Notes: generated by a model not told the origin, from the letters alone. Counted from the stretch's first letter, positions 16,161 through 24,405 are shown. The stretch is DNA of 41,233 nt from Streptomyces mexicanus (GCF_902506575.1 NZ_LR732544.1:3886162-3927394); one strand, 5' to 3'. Numbers and translations: made by a program.

Positions 16161-16880
16161 TCACTCCTCGCCCGCCAGCGTCAGCGACCGCAGCTTCTGC
16201 CCGGCGTACCAGGTGGCCAGGACGGTGACCGCCACCAGCAGCACGGTGGCCGTCGGCAGCCCCACCTCGGAGGTCACCAGATCGCCTCCGGCCATCTTGT
16301 GGGCCACGGCCAGCGACCACTGTTGGACGCTCAGCGTGCGCGCGCCCGGCACCAGGGAGCCGAACAGCGCCTCCCAGACCAGCGCGTAGACCAGCCCGAA
16401 GACCACCGCGTGCCGGGACACCGTGCCCAGCAGCAGGAACAACGCCGAGTAGGCGATGGAGGAGACGAGCGCGGCGACCGTGTAGGCGACGGCGATCTGC
16501 TGGCCGTTGCCGTTCAGGATCAGACCGGCGATCAGGGTCGGCACCGCCGAGAAGACCATGGTCACGGCGACGGCGACGATCAGCTTGGTGAAGATGATCG
16601 TGGGCCGCTTGAGCGGCTTGGACAGCAGGTAGACGACGGAACCGTCGTCGATCTCCGGACCGATCGCGCCGGTGCCGGCGATCACGCCGATGATCGGCAC
16701 CATGGTGGCGAGCGCGAAGCCGCCCAGGACGTTCACCGCGGTCTGGTCGTCGGCGCCGGTCAGGGCGCGGACGACGAGTGCGATGACGACGAGCAGCAGC
16801 GGCAGCGCGCCGAGGACGAGGGCCCGGCGGCGGCCGAGCAGGGCCCGGTAGGTGAGCCGGGCGACGGTGGGGTCGTACAT
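16161..16880 (-). CDS. ABC-2 type transporter permease
   Basis: 239 aa with about six membrane helices (near residues 18-40, 52-72, 100-122, 133-155, 160-180 and 208-228). This is the integral membrane partner of the ATPase encoded just upstream. GPEIDDGSVVYLLSKPLKRPTI matches the cytoplasmic element between helices 2 and 3 of ABC-2 permeases. Start ATG 16880 has AGGAGG that begins within the ATPase stop codon (TAGGAGG), so translation is coupled (10-bp gap). It is last in the four-gene operon. The substrate is unknown. Drug, bacteriocin or lipid export are the usual roles of this type. Confidence 0.85.
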   Translation of the reverse strand: MYDPTVARLTYRALLGRRRALVLGALPLLLVVIALVVRALTGADDQTAVNVLGGFALATMVPIIGVIAGTGAIGPEIDDGSVVYLLSKPLKRPTIIFTKLIVAVAVTMVFSAVPTLIAGLILNGNGQQIAVAYTVAALVSSIAYSALFLLLGTVSRHAVVFGLVYALVWEALFGSLVPGARTLSVQQWSLAVAHKMAGGDLVTSEVGLPTATVLLVAVTVLATWYAGQKLRSLTLAGEE

Positions 16881-16890
16881 CTTCGGCCTC

Positions 16891-17802
16891 CTACGCCGCG
16901 ACCAGATACGAGAAGACGGACTCGAGGGACTCGTCGGACGGCGAGACCGTGTGCAGCCGGATGCCGTGGTCCCGGGCCACCTTGGGCAGCAGGGCCGTGA
17001 AGCGGCCGAAGTCCACGGCCTGGATGCGCAGGGCGCCCTCGACCTGGTCGACCTCGATGCCGGACGTGGAGGGGTCGGCGATGAGCGCGGCCGCCAGGGC
17101 CCGGTCGTCGCTGGAGCGGACCAGATAGCGGTGCGGACGGTCGGTCATCAGGCGGCGGATCCTGCGGAAGTCGCCGCTGGCCGCGTGCCGTCCGGCGACG
17201 ACGACCTCGATGTGCCAGGCGAGCTGTTCGACCTCCTCCAGGATGTGGGAGGAGAACAGCACCGTGCGTCCCTCGTCGCCCATGCGGCGCAGCAGGTCCA
17301 TCAGCTGCATGCGCTGGCGCGGGTCCATGCCGTTGAACGGCTCGTCCAGCAGGAGCAGGGAGGGTTCGTGCACGAGCGCGCTCGCCATCTTCACGCGCTG
17401 GCGCATGCCCTTGGAGTACGTGGAGATCTTCCGGTCCTGGGCGTACTCCATCTCCACCGTGGCCAGCGCCTTCTGGGCCTCCTTCGCGCCCAGGCCGTGC
17501 AGTTCGGCGTTGGCGAGGACGAATTCGCGGCCGGTGAGGAAGTCGTACATCGCCTCCCGCTCGGGCACGATGCCGATGTGGCGGTAGATCTGCTCGTTGC
17601 GCCACACCGGCTGCCCGTCGAGGGTGACGGTGCCCGTGGAGGGGGCCAGGAAGCCGCCCATCATGTTGATCAGCGTCGACTTTCCGGCGCCGTTGGGGCC
17701 GAGCAGTCCGGTGACGCCGGGCCCGATGCTCATGGTGACGTCGTTGACGGCGACCACGTTGCCGAACCAGCGGGAGACGTGGTCGATGGAGAGCGTGCTC
17801 AT
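16891..17802 (-). CDS. ABC transporter ATP-binding protein (CcmA/NatA-like)
   Basis: 303 aa. Walker A is LLGPNGAGKSTLINMMGG, the signature is STYSKGMRQRVKMASALVH, Walker B is PSLLLLDEPFNGMDP, and the switch His lies in VLFSSHILEEVEQL. The last ~80 residues form the C-terminal accessory region typical of ABC-2 export ATPases. I chose ATG 17802 (MSTLSIDHVSRWFGNVVAVN), where homology starts, rather than an upstream in-frame start. It sits 55 bp after the stop of the first permease and 10 bp before its own permease. The pair forms the second of two transporters in this operon. Confidence 0.88.
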   Translation of the reverse strand: MSTLSIDHVSRWFGNVVAVNDVTMSIGPGVTGLLGPNGAGKSTLINMMGGFLAPSTGTVTLDGQPVWRNEQIYRHIGIVPEREAMYDFLTGREFVLANAELHGLGAKEAQKALATVEMEYAQDRKISTYSKGMRQRVKMASALVHEPSLLLLDEPFNGMDPRQRMQLMDLLRRMGDEGRTVLFSSHILEEVEQLAWHIEVVVAGRHAASGDFRRIRRLMTDRPHRYLVRSSDDRALAAALIADPSTSGIEVDQVEGALRIQAVDFGRFTALLPKVARDHGIRLHTVSPSDESLESVFSYLVAA

Positions 17803-17857
17803 GGGCGCAGCCCCTTCTTCGGAAGGGTGGTGGCGGACGACGGGGCGGGGGTGGTCA

Positions 17858-18775
17858 TCACAGGCCCACCTTCCTGTAGCGGCGCAGCAGCAGGCCATAG
17901 GCGGCGGCGACCAGGCCCGCGACGACCAGGACGTGGACGATGCCGGCTCCGGTGCCCGGAGCGACGCCTCCGGGGGCCGCGGAGGTCGCGCCCAGGAAGG
18001 CGCTCTGTACGCCGTCGATCAGGGTGATCGGTGAGAACAGGCCGATCCAGGGGATGGCGCCGGAGGAGTCCTGGACGTCGGCGATGGCCTGGAGGGTGGA
18101 GACCGCGCCGTAGGAGATGACGAGGACGGCGATCACGGCTGCGATGCCGAAGCCGCGGCGCGGGGTGACGGCGGCGATGACCAGGCCGATGCCGGCGAAG
18201 AGCAGTGAGAGCAGAGCCACGGAGACGAGTCCTTCGGCGAATCCCTTGGTCTGGTCGGCGAAGTCCAGCTTGGCCAGCAGCGCGCCCACGTAGAGCACGA
18301 GCAGCGGCGCGGCGGTCAGGATGAACAGGGCCGAGGCGAGGGCCGCGTACTTGGCGCGCACGTAGTCCGCGGTCTCGATGGGCCGGGAGAAGTACAGCGG
18401 CACGGTCTTGAAGCGCAGGTCGCGCGAGACGGCCTGGGGCGCCTGCGAGGCGACGTACAGGCTGATGACGGCCTGCATGATGATCGCGTAGCGGGTGTAG
18501 TCGACGGGCAGGTCCTTGGCCTTGGTGGCGACCGCGACGGCGACCATGATGGCCGCGGGCACGCACATCACCACGAACAGCAGCATCGGCAGGACCTTGG
18601 ACTTCGCCGAGCGGCCGAGGCCGTAGGCGCCGCGCAGGGACTGCGAGTACAGCGACCGGCGGGCGTAGGCGCGGCCGAGCCGGGGGCCGTCGTAGGACCG
18701 GTAGCCGATGTTGTGGATGCGCGTCTGGTCACCCGTCGAGGTGACCGGTGTGGGCAGGGGCCGCTCAACCGCCAT
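17858..18775 (-). CDS. ABC transporter permease with N-terminal cytoplasmic extension
   Basis: 305 aa with about six helices starting near residue 62 (VLPMLLFVVMCVPAAIMVAV). They are preceded by a hydrophilic N-terminus carrying IHNIGYRSYDGPRLGRAYARR, a conserved-looking stretch in this permease group. The start ATG 18775 lies 11 bp inside the 3' end of the upstream ATPase gene, so the two are translationally coupled and surely partners. DLRFKTVPLYFSRPIETADY is the expected cytoplasmic coupling element. It differs from the second permease in length and N-terminus, so the operon holds two distinct transporters rather than a simple duplication. Confidence 0.85.
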   Translation of the reverse strand: MAVERPLPTPVTSTGDQTRIHNIGYRSYDGPRLGRAYARRSLYSQSLRGAYGLGRSAKSKVLPMLLFVVMCVPAAIMVAVAVATKAKDLPVDYTRYAIIMQAVISLYVASQAPQAVSRDLRFKTVPLYFSRPIETADYVRAKYAALASALFILTAAPLLVLYVGALLAKLDFADQTKGFAEGLVSVALLSLLFAGIGLVIAAVTPRRGFGIAAVIAVLVISYGAVSTLQAIADVQDSSGAIPWIGLFSPITLIDGVQSAFLGATSAAPGGVAPGTGAGIVHVLVVAGLVAAAYGLLLRRYRKVGL

Positions 18776-19754
18776 GGCCGACCGCCTCCTTCCGCTGTCC
18801 GTCGCGTTCGTCGCCGTGCTGTTCGCCGTTGCGGAAGACCTCGGAGATGTGGTGGCGGCGCTGTTCCATGCGCACCAGGCCGAGTCCGAGGTCCGCGATC
18901 ACGTCCCGCACCAGGTCGTAGGTCTCCTCGCCCTGTGCGGTCAGGAGCAGGACGTGGCCGGCGCCCGGCAGCCCGGTGCCGTCCTCGGTGGGCACCCCGC
19001 GCGCGTGGAGCGCGTCGCGCACCGCGCGGGTGCCGTCCGGGTGCTCGTCGCTGTCGGTGACCTCGACGGCGAGGGTGGTCGTGGTCTGGGTGAAGTCGGT
19101 GGTCGAGCTGGAGCGCAGCAGCTTGCCGCCGTCGATGACGACGACGTGGTCGCAGGTGCGCTCCAGTTCGCCGAGCAGGTGGGAGGTGACCAGCACGGAG
19201 ATGCCGAAATCGCTGTGCACGCGGCGGATCAGGCCGAGCATCTCGTCCCGGCCGACCGGGTCGAGGCCGTTGGTCGGCTCGTCGAGGAAGACCAGCTGCG
19301 GGTCGTGCACCAGGGCCTGCGCGAGCTTGACGCGCTGCTTCATGCCGGTGGAGTAGCCGCCGATGGGGCGGTAGCGCTCCTCGTACAGGCCGACGTGGCG
19401 CAGGGTGTCCGCGGTGCGCTCGCGCGCGGCGGTGGGCGGCAGGCCGGACATGCGCGCCATGTGGACGACGAACTCGGTGGCCGAGACGTCGGGCGGCAGG
19501 CAGTCGTGCTCCGGCATGTAGCCGACGCGCTCGCGGATGGCGGCGCCCTCGGTGGCGACGTCGTGGCCGAGCACCTCGGCGCGGCCCTCCGTGGCGGGGG
19601 ACAGGCCCAGCAGGATCTTGATGAGGGTGGATTTGCCGGCGCCGTTGGCGCCCACAAGTCCGGTCACACCGGCTCCGATGTCCACGGACAGCCGGTCGAG
19701 CGCGGTCACCCGGGGGAACCGCTTGCTCAGGCTTTCGGTCGCGATCACAGTCAC
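18765..19754 (-). CDS. ABC transporter ATP-binding protein, first gene of a two-transporter operon
   Basis: About 329 aa. Walker A is LVGANGAGKSTLIKILLG, the signature is GGYSTGMKQRVKLAQALVH, Walker B is PQLVFLDEPTNGLDP, and the switch His lies in VLVTSHLLGELERT. The C-terminal ~70 residues are polar and end EAVGHGG. The start is uncertain: GTG 19754 (VTVIATESLSKRF) fits where homology begins, but in-frame GTGs at 19781 and 19748 are alternatives and none has a strong ribosome site. A -10-like TAATAC on the minus strand (about 19824-19829) lies upstream. It overlaps the next permease by 11 bp. Confidence 0.85.
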   Translation of the reverse strand: MTVIATESLSKRFPRVTALDRLSVDIGAGVTGLVGANGAGKSTLIKILLGLSPATEGRAEVLGHDVATEGAAIRERVGYMPEHDCLPPDVSATEFVVHMARMSGLPPTAARERTADTLRHVGLYEERYRPIGGYSTGMKQRVKLAQALVHDPQLVFLDEPTNGLDPVGRDEMLGLIRRVHSDFGISVLVTSHLLGELERTCDHVVVIDGGKLLRSSSTTDFTQTTTTLAVEVTDSDEHPDGTRAVRDALHARGVPTEDGTGLPGAGHVLLLTAQGEETYDLVRDVIADLGLGLVRMEQRRHHISEVFRNGEQHGDERDGQRKEAVGHGG

Positions 19755-19869
19755 GTCTTCGACGGTAGTGACGCGCGCCACGCCAGTCGTCAGACCGCAG
19801 AGCCGTTTCGGGGTCCGTCTCGAGTATTACGGGGTCCCTAGGGGACAGGCTCCCAAGTAGCACGGGAGG

Positions 19870-19889
19870 GGGTGGAGACGTCTCCACCC
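19870..19889. promoter_or_regulatory. Perfect 20-bp palindrome, candidate operator
   Basis: GGGTGGAGACGTCTCCACCC is its own reverse complement across all 20 bases. It lies in the divergent gap between the ABC operon and the hydrolase-SDR gene, 6 bp upstream of the TTGACG -35. The lack of a loop makes an operator for a dimeric repressor more likely than a terminator. No regulator gene is adjacent. Confidence 0.6.
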
Positions 19890-19895
19890 GCCCTA

Positions 19896-19924
19896 TTGAC
19901 GCGCAGTCTAACTACTGCGACAGT
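19896..19924 (+). promoter_or_regulatory. Candidate vegetative promoter of the hydrolase-SDR gene
   Basis: TTGACG (19896-19901), a 17-bp spacer, then GACAGT (19919-19924) fits the principal sigma (HrdB) pattern. Transcription would begin near 19931, leaving a leader of about 45 nt before GTG 19975. Confidence 0.5.
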
Positions 19925-19974
19925 CGCCCGAGTCGCCGCTGACCGCGGCGCCGGGCCGGAGGAGGGTGACGCGC

Positions 19975-21732
19975 GTGACGCCGTTGCAGGGGGCGCGGGA
20001 GCGCCGGGTGCACACCGGCGAAGTGGAGCTGTGCGTGGCCGAGCTGGGGGACCCGCAGCGGCCGACGGTCGTGCTCGTGCACGGCTACCCGGACAGCAAG
20101 GAGGTGTGGTCCGAGGTCGCCGCGCGCCTCGCCGACCGCTTCCACGTGGTGCTCTACGACGTCCGGGGCCACGGCCGCTCCACGGCGCCGCGACCGCTGC
20201 GCGGCGGGTTCACCCTCGACAAGCTCACCGACGACTTCCTGGCCGTGGCGGACGCGGTCAGCCCCGGCAAGCCGGTGCACCTGGTGGGGCACGACTGGGG
20301 ATCGGTGCAGTCCTGGGAGTTCGTCACCGTTGGGCGCACCGCGGGCCGGATCGCCTCCTTCACCTCCATCTCGGGGCCGTCGCTCGACCACTTCGGCCAC
20401 TGGATCCACAGCCGCCTCAAGCGGCCCACACCGCGCCGGGTGGGCCAGCTCCTCGGACAGGGCGCGAAGTCCTGGTACGTGTACCTCCTGCACACACCCG
20501 CCCTGCCGGAACTGGCCTGGCGCGGCCCGCTCGGCAGGTCCTGGCCGGCGCTTCTGCGGCGCGTCGAGAAGCTGCCCGGCGGCGACTACCCGACCTCGTC
20601 CCTGCCGCGCGACGCGGCACACGGCGCCTGGCTGTACCGGGACAACACCCGGCCCCGGCTGCGCAGGCCGCGCGCGGACGCCCACGCGCACGCGCCCGTG
20701 CAGCTCATCACCCCGTTGGAAGACGCCTTCCTGTCGGAACGGCTCTACGACGACCTGGAGCAGTGGGTTCCGCAACTGGTGCGCCGTACGCTGCCGGCCA
20801 AGCACTGGGTCCCGCGCACCCGCCCCGACCGCCTGGCGGACTGGATCACCGAGTTCGTGACCGCGACCGAGAGCGGACGCCCCGAGTGCGCCCCCACCGG
20901 GAAGTACGCCGACCGCTTCGCCGGGCAGCTGGTGCTGGTGACCGGCGCCGGCAGTGGCATCGGCCGGGCGACCGCGCTGGCCTTCGCCGGGTCCGGGGCA
21001 CGTGTGGTGGTCGTGGACCGCGACGCCGAGGGCGCCGCCCGCACCGCCGGACTGGCCCGGTCGCAGGGCGCGCCGGCCTCCTGGGCGGAGACGGTGGACG
21101 TCTCCGACGAGCAGGCGATGGAGAAGCTCGCCGAGAAGGTCGCGGCCGAGTACGGCGTGGTGGACGTGCTGGTGAACAACGCGGGCATCGGCCTGTCCGG
21201 CTCGTTCTTCGACCACACGACCGAGGACTGGAGGAAGGTCCTCGACGTCAATCTGTGGGGTGTGATCCACGGCTGCCGGCTCTTCGGGCGGCAGATGGCC
21301 GGGCGCGGGCAGGGCGGCCACATCGTCACCATCGCCTCGGCGGCCGCCTACCAGCCCTCCAGGCTGTTGCCCGCCTACAGCACCTCCAAGGCGGCCGTGC
21401 TGATGCTCAGCGAGTGCCTGCGCGCGGAACTGGCCGGGCAGGGGATCGGCGTCACCGCGGTCTGTCCCGGCTTCGTCAACACCGGCATCACCGCGACGGC
21501 GCGCTTCGCCGGCGTCGACGCGGAGGAGGAGAGGCGCCGGCAGAAGCGCGCGGCCCGCCTGTACGGGCTGCGCAACTACCCGCCGGAGAAGGTGGCCCAG
21601 GCCGTCCTGCGTGCCGTCGTCCGCGACGACGCGGTGGTGCCGGTGACAGTCGAGGCCCGCCTCTTCCACGCCATGTCCCGCTTCACCCCGCGTGCCCTGC
21701 GCAGGCTGGCGCGCGTGCAGCCACGGCTGTGA
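19975..21732 (+). CDS. Alpha/beta hydrolase - short-chain dehydrogenase fusion (EphD-like)
   Basis: 585 aa with two enzymes in one chain. Residues about 1-300 form an epoxide-hydrolase-type alpha/beta hydrolase: oxyanion HGYPDS and nucleophile D107 in LVGHDWGSVQSW. Residues about 310-580 form a Rossmann short-chain dehydrogenase: TGAGSGIGRA (from T323), VNNAG, and catalytic Y468-xxx-K472 (YSTSK). The same order occurs in mycobacterial EphD, which acts on lipid epoxides or mycolate precursors. Streptomyces lacks mycolates, so the substrate must differ. GTG 19975 is preferred because GGAGGAGGG (19958-19966) lies 8 nt upstream. GTG 19966 would overlap that site. It stands alone downstream of a 20-bp palindrome. 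Confidence 0.88.
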   Translation: MTPLQGARERRVHTGEVELCVAELGDPQRPTVVLVHGYPDSKEVWSEVAARLADRFHVVLYDVRGHGRSTAPRPLRGGFTLDKLTDDFLAVADAVSPGKPVHLVGHDWGSVQSWEFVTVGRTAGRIASFTSISGPSLDHFGHWIHSRLKRPTPRRVGQLLGQGAKSWYVYLLHTPALPELAWRGPLGRSWPALLRRVEKLPGGDYPTSSLPRDAAHGAWLYRDNTRPRLRRPRADAHAHAPVQLITPLEDAFLSERLYDDLEQWVPQLVRRTLPAKHWVPRTRPDRLADWITEFVTATESGRPECAPTGKYADRFAGQLVLVTGAGSGIGRATALAFAGSGARVVVVDRDAEGAARTAGLARSQGAPASWAETVDVSDEQAMEKLAEKVAAEYGVVDVLVNNAGIGLSGSFFDHTTEDWRKVLDVNLWGVIHGCRLFGRQMAGRGQGGHIVTIASAAAYQPSRLLPAYSTSKAAVLMLSECLRAELAGQGIGVTAVCPGFVNTGITATARFAGVDAEEERRRQKRAARLYGLRNYPPEKVAQAVLRAVVRDDAVVPVTVEARLFHAMSRFTPRALRRLARVQPRL

Positions 21733-21774
21733 GGAACGCCCCGGACCGGCGAAATCCCCCGGGGTATCGGTGAG

Positions 21775-21828
21775 TTGTCCACAGAAGCGCCCACGCGCCT
21801 TGTGGATAACGCGACTTGCTGTGGATCA
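21775..21828. other. Second DnaA-box cluster (three boxes in 54 bp)
   Basis: TTGTCCACA (21775-21783, exact consensus), TGTGGATAA (21801-21809, inverted exact TTATCCACA) and TGTGGATCA (21820-21828, inverted, one mismatch) fall within 54 bp. They lie in the 226-bp gap between the hydrolase-SDR gene and the next small gene, about 8.5 kb from the first cluster. Confidence 0.75.
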
Positions 21829-21958
21829 AACCTCCGGAGTGAAAAATTTCTGCATGACTTCTCCTCTCCGCGTCAGTGACAACACCGCGTGTGGCTGACG
21901 GGGCACCGTGCCCCGCAGTACCTGCGCTTCGCTTCGGAGCACTGACGGGGGAGCGGGC

Positions 21959-22420
21959 ATGATCGAGCGCATGGACCGCCATCTGCCCACGACCGAGGCC
22001 GCCGTGGCCGCCTGCCGCCTCCTCGCCGCGGAGTTCGGGCGTGCGATCGAGGTGTCCCACGCCATCGGTGCCGACCAGACCTCCCGCCGCAGCGCCGCGG
22101 GCGTCGGGGTGACCACCGACCCGGACGGCTCGCTCCCGCACGAGGCCTACGTCGAGTTCGGCGGTCTGCCCCGCCTGGCGGTGCGGCTGTATCCCGAGGA
22201 CGACGCCCTGCTCACCGTGGAGGGCATCGAATGTCCCGACGTACCCCGCGACGACGTCCCGGCCTTCCTGCGCGCCGTCCTCGACGACCGGGCCTACGTC
22301 CGGACCCGGCGCTTTCCGCCCGGACACCGCCTCGTCGTCCCCCTGCCCGGCGACCGGACGTACCACGAGCACATCCCGCTGATCGGCCTCACTCCGTGGC
22401 TGGCCGCCCGCATACGGTGA
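21959..22420 (+). CDS. Conserved-looking hypothetical protein
   Basis: 153 aa, soluble, with no signal or membrane segment and no domain I recognise. The N-terminal half is helical (TEAAVAACRLLAAEFGRAI). The middle and C-terminus look like a small alpha/beta fold (AYVEFGGLPRLAVRLYPEDD; FPPGHRLVVPLPGDRTYHEH). Codon use is typical of real genes here. ATG 21959 has GGGGGAG a few bases upstream. In-frame starts before it lack a ribosome site. The upstream gap carries DnaA boxes and an AT-rich patch (about 21840-21850). A perfect parS begins 2 bp after the stop. Confidence 0.7.
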   Translation: MIERMDRHLPTTEAAVAACRLLAAEFGRAIEVSHAIGADQTSRRSAAGVGVTTDPDGSLPHEAYVEFGGLPRLAVRLYPEDDALLTVEGIECPDVPRDDVPAFLRAVLDDRAYVRTRRFPPGHRLVVPLPGDRTYHEHIPLIGLTPWLAARIR

Positions 22421-22422
22421 GC

Positions 22423-22436
22423 GTTTCACGTGAAAC
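22423..22436. other. Perfect parS site
   Basis: GTTTCACGTGAAAC matches the Streptomyces ParB site at all 14 positions. It lies between two genes, 25 bp before the LLM gene. Its TTCACG (22426-22431) is exactly 17 bp from TACGCT (22449-22454), so it may also be the -35 of that gene. Confidence 0.92.
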
Positions 22437-22461
22437 TGCGCGGCCCCGTACGCTCGAGCCC

Positions 22462-23373
22462 ATGACTCTGCGCCTGAGCACCGTGATCCTTCCGTACCGC
22501 CGCTGGCACGAAGGCGGTCGTTCGGCATGGACCCGTGCCGAGCAACTGGGGTTCCACACCGCCTACACCTACGACCACCTCTCCTGGCGCAGCTTCCGGG
22601 ACGGCCCGTGGTTCGGCGCCGTGCCCACCCTGACCGCCGCCGCGGCCGTGACCGAACGGATCCGCCTGGGCACCCTGGTCACCTCGCCGAACTTCCGGCA
22701 CCCGGTCACCCTCGCCAAGGAGCTGATCTCGCTCGACGACATCTCCGGCGGCCGGATCACCCTCGGCATCGGCGCGGGCGGCACCGGTTTCGACGCCACC
22801 GCGCTCGGCCAGGCCCCGTGGACACCGCGGGAGCGCGCCGATCGCTTCGCCGAGTTCGTCTCCCTGCTGGACCGGCTGCTCACCGAAGACGGCACGGACG
22901 GGGTCACCTACGAGGGCTCCTTCTACTCGGCGCACGAGGCGCGCACCATCCCCGGCTGTGTGCAGCGGCCCCGGCTGCCGTTCGCGGTGGCCGCGACCGG
23001 TCCGCGCGGGCTGCGGCTCGCCGCACGCCACGGACAGGCATGGGTGACCACGGGCGACCCGAAGCTGTTCGAGGACGGTACGCCGGAGCAGTCCCTCCAG
23101 GCCCTGCGCGGCCAGACCGAGAAACTCGCCGAGGCCTGCGCCGCGATCGGACGGGACGTGCGTGACCTCGACAAGATCCTGCTCACCGGCTTCACCCCGG
23201 ACCGCGGGCGTCCGCTGGAGTCGCTCGACGCGTTCGTCGACTTCGCGGGCCGGCACCGGGAGCTGGGATTCACCGAGATCGTGCTGCACTGGCCGATCCC
23301 GGACTCGGACTTCGCGGCGGACCAGAAGGTCTTCGAGCAGATCGCGATGGAGGCACCGGGCCAGCTGGCGTGA
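22462..23373 (+). CDS. LLM-class F420-dependent oxidoreductase
   Basis: 303-aa TIM-barrel flavin/F420 oxidoreductase of the luciferase-like monooxygenase superfamily. Recognisable segments are [17 protein letters not shown] at the N-terminus, [18 protein letters not shown] and [19 protein letters not shown]. Actinobacterial members of this kind usually use deazaflavin F420, but FMN is possible. The substrate is unknown. ATG 22462 has no Shine-Dalgarno. TACGCT at 22449-22454 suggests a leaderless or near-leaderless transcript whose -35 lies in the parS site. A strong hairpin follows 21 bp after the stop. Confidence 0.85.
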   Translation: MTLRLSTVILPYRRWHEGGRSAWTRAEQLGFHTAYTYDHLSWRSFRDGPWFGAVPTLTAAAAVTERIRLGTLVTSPNFRHPVTLAKELISLDDISGGRITLGIGAGGTGFDATALGQAPWTPRERADRFAEFVSLLDRLLTEDGTDGVTYEGSFYSAHEARTIPGCVQRPRLPFAVAATGPRGLRLAARHGQAWVTTGDPKLFEDGTPEQSLQALRGQTEKLAEACAAIGRDVRDLDKILLTGFTPDRGRPLESLDAFVDFAGRHRELGFTEIVLHWPIPDSDFAADQKVFEQIAMEAPGQLA

Positions 23374-23394
23374 CCGAGGCAACCCCTCAGATGT

Positions 23395-23428
23395 GCGCAT
23401 GCCCGCACGGGCGTGCGGGCATATGCGC
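23395..23428. terminator. Hairpin between LLM gene and HAD gene
   Basis: GCGCATGCCCGCAC (23395-23408) pairs with GTGCGGGC plus ATGCGC (23413-23428), with a 2-base AT bulge and a 4-base loop. It fits a terminator, but it runs to the edge of the next gene's putative -10 (GACAAT, 23429-23434) and might also affect that promoter. Confidence 0.6.
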
Positions 23429-23440
23429 GACAATGGCGCG

Positions 23441-24349
23441 GTGACCTCAGCGACGCGCCAGCCCGAGCCCCCGGCCTCTTCCACGCGTTCGGCCTCGCCC
23501 GAGCAGGCCGCAGTCCCCGCCGTTCCACCCCGGCTGATCGCCACCGACCTCGACGGGACGCTGCTGCGCGACGACAAGTCCGTCTCGCCCCGCACGGTGG
23601 CCGCGCTCGCCGCGGCCGAGGAGGCGGGCATCGAGGTGTTCTTCGTCACCGGCCGCCCGGCCCGCTGGATGGACGTCGTCAGCGACCACGTGCACGGTCA
23701 CGGACTGGCGATCTGCGGCAACGGCGCCGCCGTGGTCGACCTGCACGGAGGTCCCGGAGCCCATCGCTTCGTCAAGGTGCGGGAGCTGGCCCGCGAGAAC
23801 GCGCTGGACGCCGTCCGGCTGATACGCGAAGCGGCACCCGGCACGGTGTACGCGGTCGAGCAGACCTACGGCTTCCACCAGGAGCCGGACTACCCGACCA
23901 TGCACCGGGAGACTCCGGACACGCTCGCCCCCGCCGAGGAACTGCTCCACCCGGACGGTGCCGCCGCCGGGCAGCCGGTCCTGAAGATCCTCGCCTACCA
24001 CCCGACACTCGATCCCGACGCCTTCCTCACCCTGGCCCGCCTCGCCGTGGCAGAGCGCGCCACCATCACCCGGTCCAGCCCGAGCGCTCTGCTGGAGATC
24101 AGCGGACCGGGTGTCTCCAAGGCCAGCACGCTCGCCCTGTGCTGTGCCGAGCGCGGCATCTCGCACGAGGAGGTCGTCGCCTTCGGGGACATGCCGAACG
24201 ACGTGGAGATGCTCACCTGGGCCGGCCAGTCCTACGCCATGGGCAACGCCCACCCGGACGCCATCGCCGCGGCCTCCGGCCGGACCGTCGCCAACAACGA
24301 CGACGGGGTCGCGGTCGTGATCGAGCAGCTGCTGAGCCGACAGCGGTAA
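23441..24349 (+). CDS. HAD-superfamily hydrolase, Cof/YidA subfamily (second copy)
   Basis: 302 aa. Motif I is [14 protein letters not shown], motif II is FVTGRPARW, the motif III lysine lies in [15 protein letters not shown], and motif IV is [13 protein letters not shown]2B cap lies between. Probably a cytosolic phosphatase of sugar phosphates or cofactors. It is a paralogue of 14767-15567 with an extra Pro/Ser-rich N-terminus of ~30 residues. GTG 23441 was preferred because GACAAT (23429-23434) then gives a leaderless start. ATG 23423 lies inside the hairpin and is the alternative. It converges with cydCD. Confidence 0.86.
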   Translation: MTSATRQPEPPASSTRSASPEQAAVPAVPPRLIATDLDGTLLRDDKSVSPRTVAALAAAEEAGIEVFFVTGRPARWMDVVSDHVHGHGLAICGNGAAVVDLHGGPGAHRFVKVRELARENALDAVRLIREAAPGTVYAVEQTYGFHQEPDYPTMHRETPDTLAPAEELLHPDGAAAGQPVLKILAYHPTLDPDAFLTLARLAVAERATITRSSPSALLEISGPGVSKASTLALCCAERGISHEEVVAFGDMPNDVEMLTWAGQSYAMGNAHPDAIAAASGRTVANNDDGVAVVIEQLLSRQR

Positions 24350-24356
24350 CGGTCGC

Positions 24357-24382
24357 TCCTCGGGTCGCCACCGCCCCGAGGA
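24357..24382. terminator. Bidirectional terminator between HAD gene and cydCD
   Basis: Perfect 8-bp arms TCCTCGGG (24357-24364) and CCCGAGGA (24375-24382) lie in the 56-bp convergent gap and can serve both strands. Confidence 0.65.
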
Positions 24383-24405
24383 CGGACGGGCCTCCAAGAC
24401 GGCCC

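Noticed and set aside
15662..16389. Overlapping plus-strand open frames between the HAD gene and ABC operon
   Set aside because: Arg/Pro-rich translation with no domain, signal or ribosome site. They overlap the delta-60 remnant and the permease gene on the other strand.
20127..20145. TTCCACGTGGTG inside the hydrolase-SDR gene as a parS site
   Set aside because: Only the half-site is similar. The right arm GTGC does not match AAAC.
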